DNA from: Gammaproteobacteria bacterium
Lineage (GTDB): Bacteria > Pseudomonadota > Gammaproteobacteria > Steroidobacterales > Woeseiaceae
Direction of reading: 5' to 3'
Assembly (NCBI GenBank): GCA_030429005.1
Contig: JAUIDP010000002.1
Coordinates: 62,001 to 126,000 of the forward strand
Length of the DNA: 64,000 bases
In this document: in pieces, positions 18,074 to 27,816 of the stretch
How positions within the stretch are numbered: position 1 is the stretch's first letter
Layout: the number at the start of each line of letters is the position of its first letter
The notes under the pieces: generated by a model
Told to the model about the DNA's origin: nothing
Seen by the model: only the letters and a program-made list of their open reading frames with translations
The model's database searches: none
Position numbers and translations under genes: made by a program

Positions 18074-20340
18074 GCAACAGAGCGGCCGGTATCCTGGCCT
18101 GTCTTTGGCTGTTGACGCCGGGCGCGCCCGCCGGGGCGGATGTTACCGTCGAAGTTGGACCGACCTATATTCCGCGCGGCGATGCCCAGGGGCAGCAAGA
18201 CATTACCGTCAGCAATGGCGTATTCGCGATTGCGTTTGCGGTCGAAACAGCGCCGCCCTGGGGTGTTGCGCGTGGCGGCATAGTCGACATTGCGGTCATC
18301 CGCGATGATGAAGTTGGCTACGACATCGCGTCGCTTGCGGATTTCCTGCCGAACACCTGGACAAACTGGCCGACCAGCTACCAGCGCGTGACGATTGTCG
18401 AGCAGTCTGCCGACAAGGCGGTGTTGTCGATCGAGCGTGACTGGGGTGAGGTGCAATTGCAGACAATTGTTACGGTCAACGATGGCGACAGCCTCGTTCA
18501 CCTCGTAACGCGCATGACGAATGACGGCGAACAGGCTCTGGTAAATATCAAGAGCGGTTACGTCATGTGGCCCGATGGCGGCTCGATGTTCGGCATTCCC
18601 GGGTTGCATGGCGTCAACGCCGCTGCCGAAGACGAGGCGCTGGCAGACTGGACAGCCGCCTACGATGAGAACTGGTTGCTCGGCCTGCATGCGCCCTATG
18701 CAAACCGCGTTGAATACGATGGCCAGGATCGATACGTGGAACATGATCTTGCCCCGGGAGCGAGCCGTTCCTTTGAAGCATGGCTGCAGGTCGAAGATCG
18801 CGGTTCGCTCGCCGCACTCGTACAAAAAGAAATCGAGCTCGGCCAGCTTGGCTCCGGTGTACTGAGTGGCAGGGTCGCGCGCAACGACGGCAAAGCGGTA
18901 GATGAACCAGCCGTCATTGTCGTCAGGGATGGCCATCCGTACGCCTGGACGATCGGCTCGAAAGGTCGCTACTCAATCGAGCTGCCGACCGGCGACTACT
19001 CGGTGTACGCCACTGCGAAGGGGCATGCCCGTGGCGCAATGCAAATTGTGACGATCGACCGCGACGAGCGGGAAACGCTGGATTTCAGTGACGTGGCGGC
19101 ACCGGGAATCGTGCATTTCCAGGTGACTGATACGGCGGACAAGAAGCCGCTGGACGCGCGCGTCAGCATTCGATCCGGTCCCAGGCCGTTGATCCGGTTC
19201 TTCGGTCGAGCGACGATGTTTACCGGGCTGGATACGCCCGGCGAGTTAACCGCGGTTATCGCACCGGGCGATTACGAGTTCGCGGTGTCATCAGGCGGCG
19301 GTTTTGTCAGTCGTGTCGAAGAGCTGCAGCGAACGATTGCGCCGGGGCATACGGAAGAGATCGATGTCGGCATCGCGCTGCTCGCAGAGCCGCAGGCGCA
19401 GGGTTGGTACAGTGCCGACCTGCACCATCATTCGGACGTGCTGGACGGCAATACGCCGGCGGAGTACGTCATGATTTCGGAGCTGGCGGCGCGCCTGGAC
19501 ATGATTTTTCTCAGCGATCACGATTCGGTCGTGAACAATGCGCGCCTGCAGGAACTCGCTGACCGGCGCGGCATCCCCTTCATGGCAGGCACCGAATTGT
19601 CACCCTCGTGGGCGCATTTCAACGCCTACCCGCTGGATGCGGGCAAGCAGATTGCGATCGACTCCGGCCAGTCAACGGTGCAGGAAATATTTGCCGAGGC
19701 CCGGCGCCTGGGTGCCGACGTGATCGAGATCAATCACCCGTACATGGGTTACGGCTACTTCAGCAGTCGGGACCTGGAGATGATCCCCGGTGGATACGAC
19801 AACAATTTTGACCTGGTCGAACTGGAGGCGGCATTTCACGAAGGCGGCCGCGAGCGTAATCTGAAAACAGTGGCCGAGGTATGGAGCCTGTGGAATGCGG
19901 GCGAGCGCAAATACTTCGCGGCGGGTTCCGATGTGCATGATGTCTGGGCCGAGGAATCCGGCGCGGCACGTACTTTTGTGCACGCAGGCGGCGAGCTCAG
20001 CATTGACGCGTTCATTGACAATCTCAAGAAGGGCCGCGCCTACGCCAGCCAGGGTCCACTGGTCTACCCGGAATTGCTGTTCGGCAGCGAGATTGCGCAG
20101 CCGCCGGGTGCGCCATTGGTGCTCAATTACTCGGTGCACGCAGTAGCGGGTCTGGCAAGCGTACAGTTGGTCTCAAACGGGGTTGTCGTCGCCGAAGCGG
20201 CGTTTGACGGCAGTACGACGCCGGTGCCGGTCGAGTTTTCCCCGAGGCCGGAGTCTGATTGCTGGTATAGCCTGGTCGTGACCGATACGGCCGGGCGAAT
20301 GGCGTATACCAACCCCGTCTGGGTTACGATGGCCCGGTAG
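18070..20340 (+). CDS. Periplasmic CehA/McbA-type PHP metallohydrolase
   Basis: The 756-residue protein has a signal peptide (cleavage probably after PAGA, about residue 24), a beta-rich N-terminal region, a carboxypeptidase-regulatory-like repeat (about 290-370, GRVARNDGKAVDEPAVIVV) and a C-terminal PHP-fold hydrolase (about 460-690). Metal-site motifs are clear: DLHHHSDVLDG, FLSDHDS, GTELSPSWAHFN, EINHPY and GSDVHDVW. This set is seen in CehA/McbA carbaryl hydrolases and related phosphodiesterases. The natural substrate is not known. ATG at 18070 overlaps the MFS stop. It lies in the middle of the coupled cluster, pointing to periplasmic processing of an imported compound. Confidence 0.8.
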   Translation: MSNRAAGILACLWLLTPGAPAGADVTVEVGPTYIPRGDAQGQQDITVSNGVFAIAFAVETAPPWGVARGGIVDIAVIRDDEVGYDIASLADFLPNTWTNWPTSYQRVTIVEQSADKAVLSIERDWGEVQLQTIVTVNDGDSLVHLVTRMTNDGEQALVNIKSGYVMWPDGGSMFGIPGLHGVNAAAEDEALADWTAAYDENWLLGLHAPYANRVEYDGQDRYVEHDLAPGASRSFEAWLQVEDRGSLAALVQKEIELGQLGSGVLSGRVARNDGKAVDEPAVIVVRDGHPYAWTIGSKGRYSIELPTGDYSVYATAKGHARGAMQIVTIDRDERETLDFSDVAAPGIVHFQVTDTADKKPLDARVSIRSGPRPLIRFFGRATMFTGLDTPGELTAVIAPGDYEFAVSSGGGFVSRVEELQRTIAPGHTEEIDVGIALLAEPQAQGWYSADLHHHSDVLDGNTPAEYVMISELAARLDMIFLSDHDSVVNNARLQELADRRGIPFMAGTELSPSWAHFNAYPLDAGKQIAIDSGQSTVQEIFAEARRLGADVIEINHPYMGYGYFSSRDLEMIPGGYDNNFDLVELEAAFHEGGRERNLKTVAEVWSLWNAGERKYFAAGSDVHDVWAEESGAARTFVHAGGELSIDAFIDNLKKGRAYASQGPLVYPELLFGSEIAQPPGAPLVLNYSVHAVAGLASVQLVSNGVVVAEAAFDGSTTPVPVEFSPRPESDCWYSLVVTDTAGRMAYTNPVWVTMAR

Positions 20341-20364
20341 ACAAGGAACCGGCAGCGGGGGCGC

Positions 20365-21495
20365 TTGGGACAAATCCTGACAATTGCGATGTTGGTGACG
20401 CTGCTGACGGCGGCGGTGCTGCTGTTTCGGTATCGAAATACCGTCTGCACCGGACCGATGCCAGTGTCGCTGTTTACTTTCATTGCGATTCTGTTCACGT
20501 CGGGCCTGGATGTCGGGCTGATCATGTTTCCGCTTCTGGACTTCCAGTTGTACGCCGACGAGCCGGTGTACGCATTTGCGAATCCGCTGGCAATCGAGTT
20601 CGGCTTCTGGGGCTTCCTGGTCTGGGGGTTCTACTTCCTGACGACCTTTTATTTCTGCCTGGTCGAACCGCAGCTGAAACTGTTCGAGATACCGGCAATC
20701 AAGTTCATCAACAATGTCGTGATCATCGGGACCTGTGCTTTCACCGCATTCCTGTTCTTCGATTACCTGCCGACTTACATCGATGGAATTACACCGGCGC
20801 TGCGTTATGGTCTGGTCGCGGTGGTTATAATGTTCGCCGTGCTTTCGAGCACCGATGTCAAGTTCGTGCGCGTGCTCAGCGTTTCATCGACCTGGCTTTT
20901 CTTCGCGCTGATTGCCGGGGTCTGGTTGGTCTCGGGTATGGGCATCGGCGGCCTGGCTGACTCCGCGAGCAACGTCACGGCCTACTTCGCGAATCTGCAC
21001 CGTTTCCTGACTCCGATGAGCGAGTACCACCAGTTCTACCTGTACTGGTGGTTCGCCTGGAGCATCATGATCGGCCAGTTCGTGGCAAGGTTTGTTGGCA
21101 ACCTGAAAGTATGGCAATTGCTGCTGGCACTGGTCATCGTGCCGTCAATTCCCATCGCCATCTGGTTCTCTGTGCTGTATTACTACTTCAGCAACGACAT
21201 CGTTGTGACGTCGGGATGGCGTGCCGCGATGGTTGTCGTGGGTGTGATTTTCGTCATCAATTCGCTGGACTCGCTGATCCGCCTGTATACGACGAACCTG
21301 GATACCACGACCGAACGCTTTGGCCGGCTCCCGTACGTGTTGGGTAACTGGACTGCGCTGGCGGGGCTGGTGTTGCTGTATCGATTTACGCCGCTGAAGA
21401 TCGAGTGGATCGGACTGGTCGTCATTGGCATATACTCGGCGATCTATTTCCTCGTGTTCACGCGGCGCAACGAGCTGCAAACGGAGTCCGCCTGA
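20365..21495 (+). CDS. Short BCCT-like transporter
   Basis: A 376-residue membrane protein with about 9-10 helices. The segment FYLYWWFAWSIMIGQFVARF closely follows the signature of betaine/choline/carnitine transporters (aromatic-rich helix 8 and the G-x-F-x-A-R loop), and NSLDSLIRLYTTNL matches a later BCCT helix. Canonical BCCT carriers exceed 500 residues, so the first helices and the terminal tails are absent. Start is TTG at 20365, preceded by GGGGG at 5-6 bases; no better start exists. Its stop overlaps the start of a betaine-aldehyde-type dehydrogenase (TGATG), which supports a quaternary-ammonium substrate, by inference. Confidence 0.68.
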   Translation: MGQILTIAMLVTLLTAAVLLFRYRNTVCTGPMPVSLFTFIAILFTSGLDVGLIMFPLLDFQLYADEPVYAFANPLAIEFGFWGFLVWGFYFLTTFYFCLVEPQLKLFEIPAIKFINNVVIIGTCAFTAFLFFDYLPTYIDGITPALRYGLVAVVIMFAVLSSTDVKFVRVLSVSSTWLFFALIAGVWLVSGMGIGGLADSASNVTAYFANLHRFLTPMSEYHQFYLYWWFAWSIMIGQFVARFVGNLKVWQLLLALVIVPSIPIAIWFSVLYYYFSNDIVVTSGWRAAMVVVGVIFVINSLDSLIRLYTTNLDTTTERFGRLPYVLGNWTALAGLVLLYRFTPLKIEWIGLVVIGIYSAIYFLVFTRRNELQTESA

Positions 21496-22991
21496 TGGCA
21501 GCGGCACGCACAAGCTACAATGCAACCAGTACATTGGAGCTGCAACGCAACTTCGTTGCCGGCGACTACGTGGCCAATACGGACGGTGCAACTTTCGCCA
21601 CCTGTCACCCCGGTTCGGGCCGGAAGATCTGCGACGTGGAAATTGCCGGTCAATCGGAAGTGGATGCGGCAGTCACCGCGGCTCGTGCAGCATTTGCCGG
21701 ATGGTCGGCCACACCGGCGGCAGAGCGCGGCGAGATACTGCGACGTGCGGCGCGACTCTTGCGCGAGCAAAATGATGAGCTGGCCGAACTTGAGACTCTC
21801 GACACCGGCAAGGCGATTTGTGAAACGAGTGTCGTCGACATCGCGACCGGTGCTGATGTTGTCGAATACTATGCAGGCATCGCGCAGTCCATTCACGGTC
21901 AGCACGTGGATTTGCCGCCGGCCGCGTTCGCGTTGCTCCGAAGGGAACCGCTCGGGGTTTGCGCCGGCATCGGTGCATGGAACTACCCGATCCAGATCGC
22001 AATGTGGAAGTCGGGTCCGGCCCTGGCCTGCGGCAATACGATGGTATTCAAGCCGGCCGAGCACACGCCTCTGACCGCATTGCGCCTGGCGGAGATTTAT
22101 GCGGAGGCGGGCGTACCGCCGGGTGTCTTCAATGTCGTGCAAGGGGCGGGCGAGACGGGCGCGGCACTGGTCGCACACCCGGACGTCGCCAAGGTGACGC
22201 TGACCGGCTCGGTGCCAACCGGCAAGGCAGTCATGGCGCAGGCGGCGCAAGACCTGAAGAAAGTGACGCTGGAACTGGGTGGCAAGTCGCCGATCATCGT
22301 GTTTGACGACGCCGCGATGGAAAGTGCGCTGAATGCCGTCCTGGTTGGCAATTTCTATTCGACCGGCCAGGTGTGTTCCAACGGCACGCGCGTGTTTGTG
22401 CAGGATTCGTGCTACGACGAATTTGTCGAATGTCTCGCAGAACGAACCCAAGCGATACGTGTCGGTGACCCGTTCGATCCGAAAACGCAGATGGGCCCGC
22501 TCGTCTCGAAAGAGCACTTGCAAAAAGTCTGCAGCTACCTCAAAGCGGCCAGGAGCAGCACTGCCCGGCACATCTGCGGTGGCGATGTGCTTTCGGGCGG
22601 CGCCTACGGCGACGGTTACTTTGTCAGCCCTGCCGTTTTTGCGGACTGCGATGACGACATGGAATTCGTGCGCGAAGAAGTATTCGGCCCGTTGCTGGCC
22701 GTGCTCCGGTTCGGCAATGAAGACGAAGTGATACAGCGCGCCAACTCGACTGACTTCGGGCTCGCAGGTGCCGTCTTCACGCGCGATTTTTCACGTGCGC
22801 ACCGGGTGGCCAACCAGCTACAGGCAGGGATCGTCTGGATCAACGACTACAACGTGACGCCACCCGAAGTGCCTTTCGGGGGCTACAAGCAATCCGGGGT
22901 GGGGCGGGAAAACGGCCTGCAGGCCATCGAGCATTACACCCAGGTCAAAACGGTTTATGCGAACCTGGGTGACGTCGACAGAACCTACTGA
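21495..22991 (+). CDS. Betaine-aldehyde dehydrogenase-like aldehyde dehydrogenase
   Basis: A 498-residue NAD(P)-dependent aldehyde dehydrogenase. Conserved elements are present: GAWNYPIQIAMWK and VFKPAEHTP (cofactor site), TGSVPTGK, the general base Glu in LELGGKSP, the nucleophile Cys in GQVCSNGTRV, and EEVFGPLLAV. The YPIQIAMWK and CSNGTR details resemble BetB, which turns betaine aldehyde into glycine betaine. The adjoining BCCT-like carrier agrees, but no BetA-type choline dehydrogenase is present; the upstream FAD enzyme might fill that role. ATG at 21495 overlaps the preceding stop by one base, and the stop overlaps the next start by one base. Confidence 0.85.
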   Translation: MAAARTSYNATSTLELQRNFVAGDYVANTDGATFATCHPGSGRKICDVEIAGQSEVDAAVTAARAAFAGWSATPAAERGEILRRAARLLREQNDELAELETLDTGKAICETSVVDIATGADVVEYYAGIAQSIHGQHVDLPPAAFALLRREPLGVCAGIGAWNYPIQIAMWKSGPALACGNTMVFKPAEHTPLTALRLAEIYAEAGVPPGVFNVVQGAGETGAALVAHPDVAKVTLTGSVPTGKAVMAQAAQDLKKVTLELGGKSPIIVFDDAAMESALNAVLVGNFYSTGQVCSNGTRVFVQDSCYDEFVECLAERTQAIRVGDPFDPKTQMGPLVSKEHLQKVCSYLKAARSSTARHICGGDVLSGGAYGDGYFVSPAVFADCDDDMEFVREEVFGPLLAVLRFGNEDEVIQRANSTDFGLAGAVFTRDFSRAHRVANQLQAGIVWINDYNVTPPEVPFGGYKQSGVGRENGLQAIEHYTQVKTVYANLGDVDRTY

Positions 22992-25012
22992 TGGAAGATC
23001 AAACTGCAGAACCAATGGGGTCTGTCGAAGAAGCGACCCGCAATGCGGCCAGGCTGCTCGATTTGAACCCGGTCCTGGCCGCCGAGCAGGCGGAGGCCAT
23101 CCTGGAGGCGGTTCCCAATCACCCGCCGGCGATGTTTCTGCTGACGTCGGCCTTGCGGCGCCAGGGCAAACCGCAGGCGGCACTCGAAATCGTGAAGCCG
23201 CTCCTCGATGCGCAGCACCAATGGGCAGCTGCCTGGTTTGAGTACGGCGCGTCGCTCGGGATGCTGGGTCGCGGGGACGAGGCGATCAAGGCGTTGTTAA
23301 AAGCGGTGCAATACCAGCCGGAACACCCCGAAGCCTGGCGTGTGCTGGCCGATCACCTGCTGGCAACCGGCGACAAGGAGGGCGGTGACCTTGCCTATAC
23401 GCGGCATGTGCAGTGCTCGACGCGTGACCCGATGTTACGCGAAGCCGCCGCCGCTATGGTCAAGAACGAAGTGGCGATTGCCGAGCGGCTGCTGAAGAAA
23501 CACCTGATGCGCCTGCCAACGGATGTGCCGGCCATTCGCATGCTGGCCGAGGTGGCAGTTCGCTGTGATCGCAATGTGGAAGCCGAAAACCTGTTGCGCC
23601 GCTGCCTGGAGCTGGCGCCGAGTTTTGCCGCGGCGAGGTACAACCTCGCCGTCATCCTGCACCGGCGTAACGACCCCAACAGTGCCCTGCTCGAGATTGA
23701 AAAGGCACTGGAGTCTGACCCGGACTGCCCGAGCTACCGCAATCTCTGTGCCGTAATTCTCAGTCGTGTTGGCGAGTACGATCGTGCAATCCGCATCTAT
23801 ACAAAGCTGCTGAGCGAATATCCGGATAATTCCAAGGTCTGGTTGAGCTTCGGCCACGTACTGAAGACAGCTGGCAAGTTGCAGGAGAGCATCGACGCCT
23901 ACCGCAAGAGTCTCACGCTGAACCCGGGTTTTGGCGAGGCGTACTGGAGCCTCGCTAACCTGAAGACCTTTCGCTTCGGCCAGGACGACATCGAAGCGAT
24001 GCACAAAGAGCTCGACAACCCGGATATCCAGGGCGAAGACAAATGGCATATCCAGTTTGCGCTGGGCAAAGCCTACGAAGATGCAGCGGACTTCGAGCGT
24101 TCATTCCGGCACTACGCCAAGGGCAATGCGTTGTTTCGCCTGCGTAGCAGCTACGACCCGGACTCCAACACGAGCCGGGCCAAGCGGCTCAAAAGCGAGT
24201 TCAGCCAGGCTTTCTTTGCCGAGCGCCGTGATTCCGGATGCCTGGCGCCGGACCCGATATTCATCGTCGGCATGCCGCGTTCCGGCTCTACGTTGCTGGA
24301 GCAGATTCTCGCCTGTCATTCGCAGATCGAGGGTACAACCGAGTTGCCGGACATGATCACGATGGCCAAGGACTTGCGCGGGGAAGCGAATTCCGAGGAA
24401 GTCGCGGTGTACGCCTCGATCCTGAAAGGCAAGAGTGCGGACGAACTGCGCGCACTCGGCGAACGGTACCTTGAGACGACCCGCATTCACCGCAAGACTG
24501 ACAAGCCGTTTTTCATCGACAAGATGCCCAATAACTTCCTGCACGTGGGCATGATTCACCTGATCCTTCCCAACGCAAAAATCATCGATGCGCGGCGGCA
24601 CCCGCTGGCTTGCGGCTTCTCGAATTTCAAGCAGTACTACGCCCAGGGGCAGGCCTTCAGCTATGGATTGACGGAAATGGGCCGGTTTTACCACGACTAT
24701 GTCGAGTTGATGGCGCACTACGATGCCGTATTGCCCGGGCGCATCCATCGCGTCTTCTACGAGGACACGGTGCGTGATACGGAGCGGGTTGTCCGGGAAA
24801 TGCTCGACTATTGTGGTCTGACTTATGAAGCACAGTGCCTGTCGTTCTACGAGAGCGACCGGCCCGTGCGTACTGCAAGCTCGGAACAGGTGCGCCAGCC
24901 GATCTATGCGGCTGGCATCGAGCAATGGAAGCACTACGAGCCGTGGCTTGGCCCTTTGCAGGAGGCGCTCGGAGATGTGCTTAAAAAGTACCCGGAAGTT
25001 CCCGGCTTATAA
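22991..25012 (+). CDS. TPR-repeat sulfotransferase
   Basis: The 673-residue protein has about ten tetratricopeptide-like repeats (about 10-400) followed by a sulfotransferase domain (about 415-670). PAPS-binding elements are visible: IVGMPRSGSTLLEQIL (5'-phosphosulfate loop) at about residue 425 and ARRHPLACGFSNFKQ (3'-phosphate site). DKMPNNF lies between them. No signal peptide or membrane helix is seen, so it should be cytosolic. Start ATG at 22991 overlaps the dehydrogenase stop (TGATG). Bacterial TPR-sulfotransferases often lie beside TonB receptors, as here, but their acceptors are mostly unknown. Confidence 0.85.
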   Translation: MEDQTAEPMGSVEEATRNAARLLDLNPVLAAEQAEAILEAVPNHPPAMFLLTSALRRQGKPQAALEIVKPLLDAQHQWAAAWFEYGASLGMLGRGDEAIKALLKAVQYQPEHPEAWRVLADHLLATGDKEGGDLAYTRHVQCSTRDPMLREAAAAMVKNEVAIAERLLKKHLMRLPTDVPAIRMLAEVAVRCDRNVEAENLLRRCLELAPSFAAARYNLAVILHRRNDPNSALLEIEKALESDPDCPSYRNLCAVILSRVGEYDRAIRIYTKLLSEYPDNSKVWLSFGHVLKTAGKLQESIDAYRKSLTLNPGFGEAYWSLANLKTFRFGQDDIEAMHKELDNPDIQGEDKWHIQFALGKAYEDAADFERSFRHYAKGNALFRLRSSYDPDSNTSRAKRLKSEFSQAFFAERRDSGCLAPDPIFIVGMPRSGSTLLEQILACHSQIEGTTELPDMITMAKDLRGEANSEEVAVYASILKGKSADELRALGERYLETTRIHRKTDKPFFIDKMPNNFLHVGMIHLILPNAKIIDARRHPLACGFSNFKQYYAQGQAFSYGLTEMGRFYHDYVELMAHYDAVLPGRIHRVFYEDTVRDTERVVREMLDYCGLTYEAQCLSFYESDRPVRTASSEQVRQPIYAAGIEQWKHYEPWLGPLQEALGDVLKKYPEVPGL

Positions 25013-25182
25013 GGCATTTGTCTTTGCTTTTGATGCATGCCTTCCAGGATTGAACAAGCATGTCGTAGAAAAACAACGGCCGCCATTATCCGGGCTGGCG
25101 ATGTTGCATAATCCGTTGTAGTCTTGGGACTATCGGGGAATTGCTGTTGTTGTAATTTAGATAAAAATACGGAGAACGGCCG

Positions 25183-27783
25183 ATGCAAGTTACCAGGGGG
25201 AAGACCGCAACACAGAAGAGCTTTACTCGAACACCGGTTGCAAGTGGCGTGGTCCTGGCGCTGGCCAGCCCGGCGTTGATGGCGCAGCAGGATTCGTTCG
25301 CGATCGAAGAGGTTGTCGTTACGGCGCAAAAACGATCCGAAAACCTGCAGGATGTGCCGATCAGTATCCAGGCACTCGGAGGCCGGGCGCTCGAAGAGCT
25401 CAATCTCGTCAACTTTGTCGACTACACCAAGATGCTGCCCAGCGTCGCGATGGAAATGAACGGCACCGCAGGTGCCGGATCGTCGTTCTCACTGGTGTAC
25501 ATGCGCGGCATCTCGACCGGCGGTGACGGCCAGGCGACGACGTCGGTGCCGAGCGTCGGCATGTACCTCGATGAACTCCCGATTACGACGATCCAGGGCA
25601 ACCTGGATATTCACATGTATGACATCGCCCGGGTCGAGGCACTGGCCGGGCCGCAGGGCACGCTGTACGGAGCGAGTTCGCAGGCGGGCACGATCCGCAT
25701 CATTACCAACAAGCCGGAGCTGGATGCGTTTTCGGCAAACGTCAGCGCACAGGCCGACATCGTTGATGGCGATGACACCGGCATGACCGTTGAAGGTTAT
25801 GTGAACGTGCCGATTGGCGACAATGCAGCGGTTCGCCTGGTGGGCTGGAGCCGCTCGGATGCGGGCTGGGTGGATAACCAGAAAGGCTCGCGGACATTCT
25901 ACGGTGTGGAGAACGAAGCCACTTGTGCGGCCGCCGGTGTGTCGTGCGACGCCGATGATATCGTCCAGGTCAACAACGGCGCCAAGGACAACTACAACAC
26001 GATCGACACCGTTGGCGGGCGCGCTTCCTTGCGTGTCGATCTAGGCGAGAACTGGACCATTACTCCGCAGGTCATGTTCCAGAGCGCTGAAGGCAAGGGT
26101 TCCTGGGGCGACGACCTGAAAGATTTCGGTGCGTCCGGACCGAACGATGTCCTGCACACATTACCCGAGTACGTCGATGACGAGTGGACAATGCTGGGTC
26201 TGACCATCGAGGGCAGCATCGGCAATTTCGATGTGGTCTACTCCGGTTCCTACCTCGACCGTGAGGTTGAAGGCTCGTTCGATTATGCGGATTACTCGTA
26301 TTGGTACGACGCTATTTATACAACTGGCTACTACTCGGACCTGCACTTTGCTAACGACGGCCAAGGCCCGAATCGACCAATTCCGAATTATTTCGTACCC
26401 GCGTATTTCGATATGGCGGAAGTTGGCTCACGCGTCATGTCGGGCGCCCGCTACACCAACGATGACCGTTACACGAAGAACAATCACGAGTTGCGAATCA
26501 GCACCGATTCTGAAAAAAGCATCCGGGGAATGGTGGGTGTGTTTGTGCAGAAGCAGTTTCATGACTTTGAGCAACACTGGATTGTCGAGGGTATCAGTCC
26601 GGTTATGTGGATGGACTATGATGACAACCCAAACAACGAGGCGTTTCGCGATACGGTTTATCTGAACAGCCTTTACCGTACTGACCGCGACACGGCGTAT
26701 TTCGGTAGCGTTGATTTCGATATTGGGGACAGGACGGTGCTGACGTTGGGGGCTCGGTTCTTCGAGCCTGAAGTGCACGTAAAAGGCTTCTTCGGATTCG
26801 GTTCAAACTGGGCTACCGGCACGCTTTCGGATACTCCGCCTTCGTGGGGAAATCTGTGGTCCGGGACAGGTGAGTTGCAGTGCGACAGGCAGCAGGGTGA
26901 CCCGGGCTGGACACCGTCGTTCAATGGCCAGGCCAACTGGAAAGACAAGCCCTGCCTGAACGTCGACAAGGAGCAGAAGGAAAGTGACAGCGTGTTCCGC
27001 ATCAACCTCTCGCGGGACATCGGTGAGGACAGCATGGTGTATTTCACCTGGTCCGAAGGTTATCGACCGGGCGGCGTGCAACGCAACCCGGACGCCGGCG
27101 AATACGTTTCTGACTTTCTGACCAACTATGAGATAGGCTGGAAAACACAGTTCTTTAACGACCGCCTGCAGTTCAACGGCGCAGCATTCCACCAGTCGTG
27201 GGACGACATCCAGGTCTCGTTTACCGGTGACAATGCGATCACCGCAGTCAATAACGGTCCAACCGCCGAGGTTGACGGGCTGGAAGCCAACCTGGTCTGG
27301 CTGCCGACCGATCGCTTGCGTATCTCAGCGGCGGTTGCGTTTTATGACACGCGCCTGATGGACGATTATTGCAACTTTGACGATGTTGGTAATTGCGAGA
27401 AACTGCTGGCGAAGAAAGGTACCGCATTGCCCACGACAGCAGACTTCAAAGGCAATATCGTCGCACGGTACAGTTTTCCGATCGGGAACTTCGACGCCCA
27501 TATCCAGGGCGCCATCGCGCACAACGGCGAGCGGCTTGCTGACCTTGATCAGAATGTTGCACCGATAATCGGTGACCTGCCTGCCTGGACGACAGTTGAT
27601 GTCAGTGCCGGTATTCGCGCCGAGTCGTGGGGGCTCGACCTGTTCATTACCAACCTGACTGACGAAGATGCGCCGATTTACGTCACGGCGGAGTGCACGC
27701 TGGAAACCTGTGGTGGGCAGCTCTACGGTGTGCGCCACCGACCGACGACTGTCGCATTGCGAGCAACCTTCGACTTCGAGTAA
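25183..27783 (+). CDS. TonB-dependent outer-membrane receptor
   Basis: The 866-residue receptor has a signal peptide (cleavage after about residue 33, PALMAQQ), a TonB box-like segment EEVVVTAQKR, a plug domain (about 50-170, with DVPISIQAL and the conserved RGIS and GPQGTLYG motifs) and a 22-strand barrel ending in a terminal Phe-x-x-x (TFDFE). The GTLYGASSQAGTIRI motif is typical of the large CirA/FecA-like group without a known ligand. A ribosome binding site (CGGAGAA) precedes the ATG; 170 bases separate it from the sulfotransferase. The barrel has several Cys residues in external loops. A strong hairpin follows the gene. Confidence 0.9.
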   Translation: MQVTRGKTATQKSFTRTPVASGVVLALASPALMAQQDSFAIEEVVVTAQKRSENLQDVPISIQALGGRALEELNLVNFVDYTKMLPSVAMEMNGTAGAGSSFSLVYMRGISTGGDGQATTSVPSVGMYLDELPITTIQGNLDIHMYDIARVEALAGPQGTLYGASSQAGTIRIITNKPELDAFSANVSAQADIVDGDDTGMTVEGYVNVPIGDNAAVRLVGWSRSDAGWVDNQKGSRTFYGVENEATCAAAGVSCDADDIVQVNNGAKDNYNTIDTVGGRASLRVDLGENWTITPQVMFQSAEGKGSWGDDLKDFGASGPNDVLHTLPEYVDDEWTMLGLTIEGSIGNFDVVYSGSYLDREVEGSFDYADYSYWYDAIYTTGYYSDLHFANDGQGPNRPIPNYFVPAYFDMAEVGSRVMSGARYTNDDRYTKNNHELRISTDSEKSIRGMVGVFVQKQFHDFEQHWIVEGISPVMWMDYDDNPNNEAFRDTVYLNSLYRTDRDTAYFGSVDFDIGDRTVLTLGARFFEPEVHVKGFFGFGSNWATGTLSDTPPSWGNLWSGTGELQCDRQQGDPGWTPSFNGQANWKDKPCLNVDKEQKESDSVFRINLSRDIGEDSMVYFTWSEGYRPGGVQRNPDAGEYVSDFLTNYEIGWKTQFFNDRLQFNGAAFHQSWDDIQVSFTGDNAITAVNNGPTAEVDGLEANLVWLPTDRLRISAAVAFYDTRLMDDYCNFDDVGNCEKLLAKKGTALPTTADFKGNIVARYSFPIGNFDAHIQGAIAHNGERLADLDQNVAPIIGDLPAWTTVDVSAGIRAESWGLDLFITNLTDEDAPIYVTAECTLETCGGQLYGVRHRPTTVALRATFDFE

Positions 27784-27816
27784 CCGGAGTACAGCTCAGG
27801 CGCCGGCTTGAGGATA

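Noticed and set aside
25013-25182. Promoter of the TonB receptor
   Set aside because: Several weak -10 like boxes (TGTAAT, TAGATA) occur, but none has a -35 at an acceptable distance.
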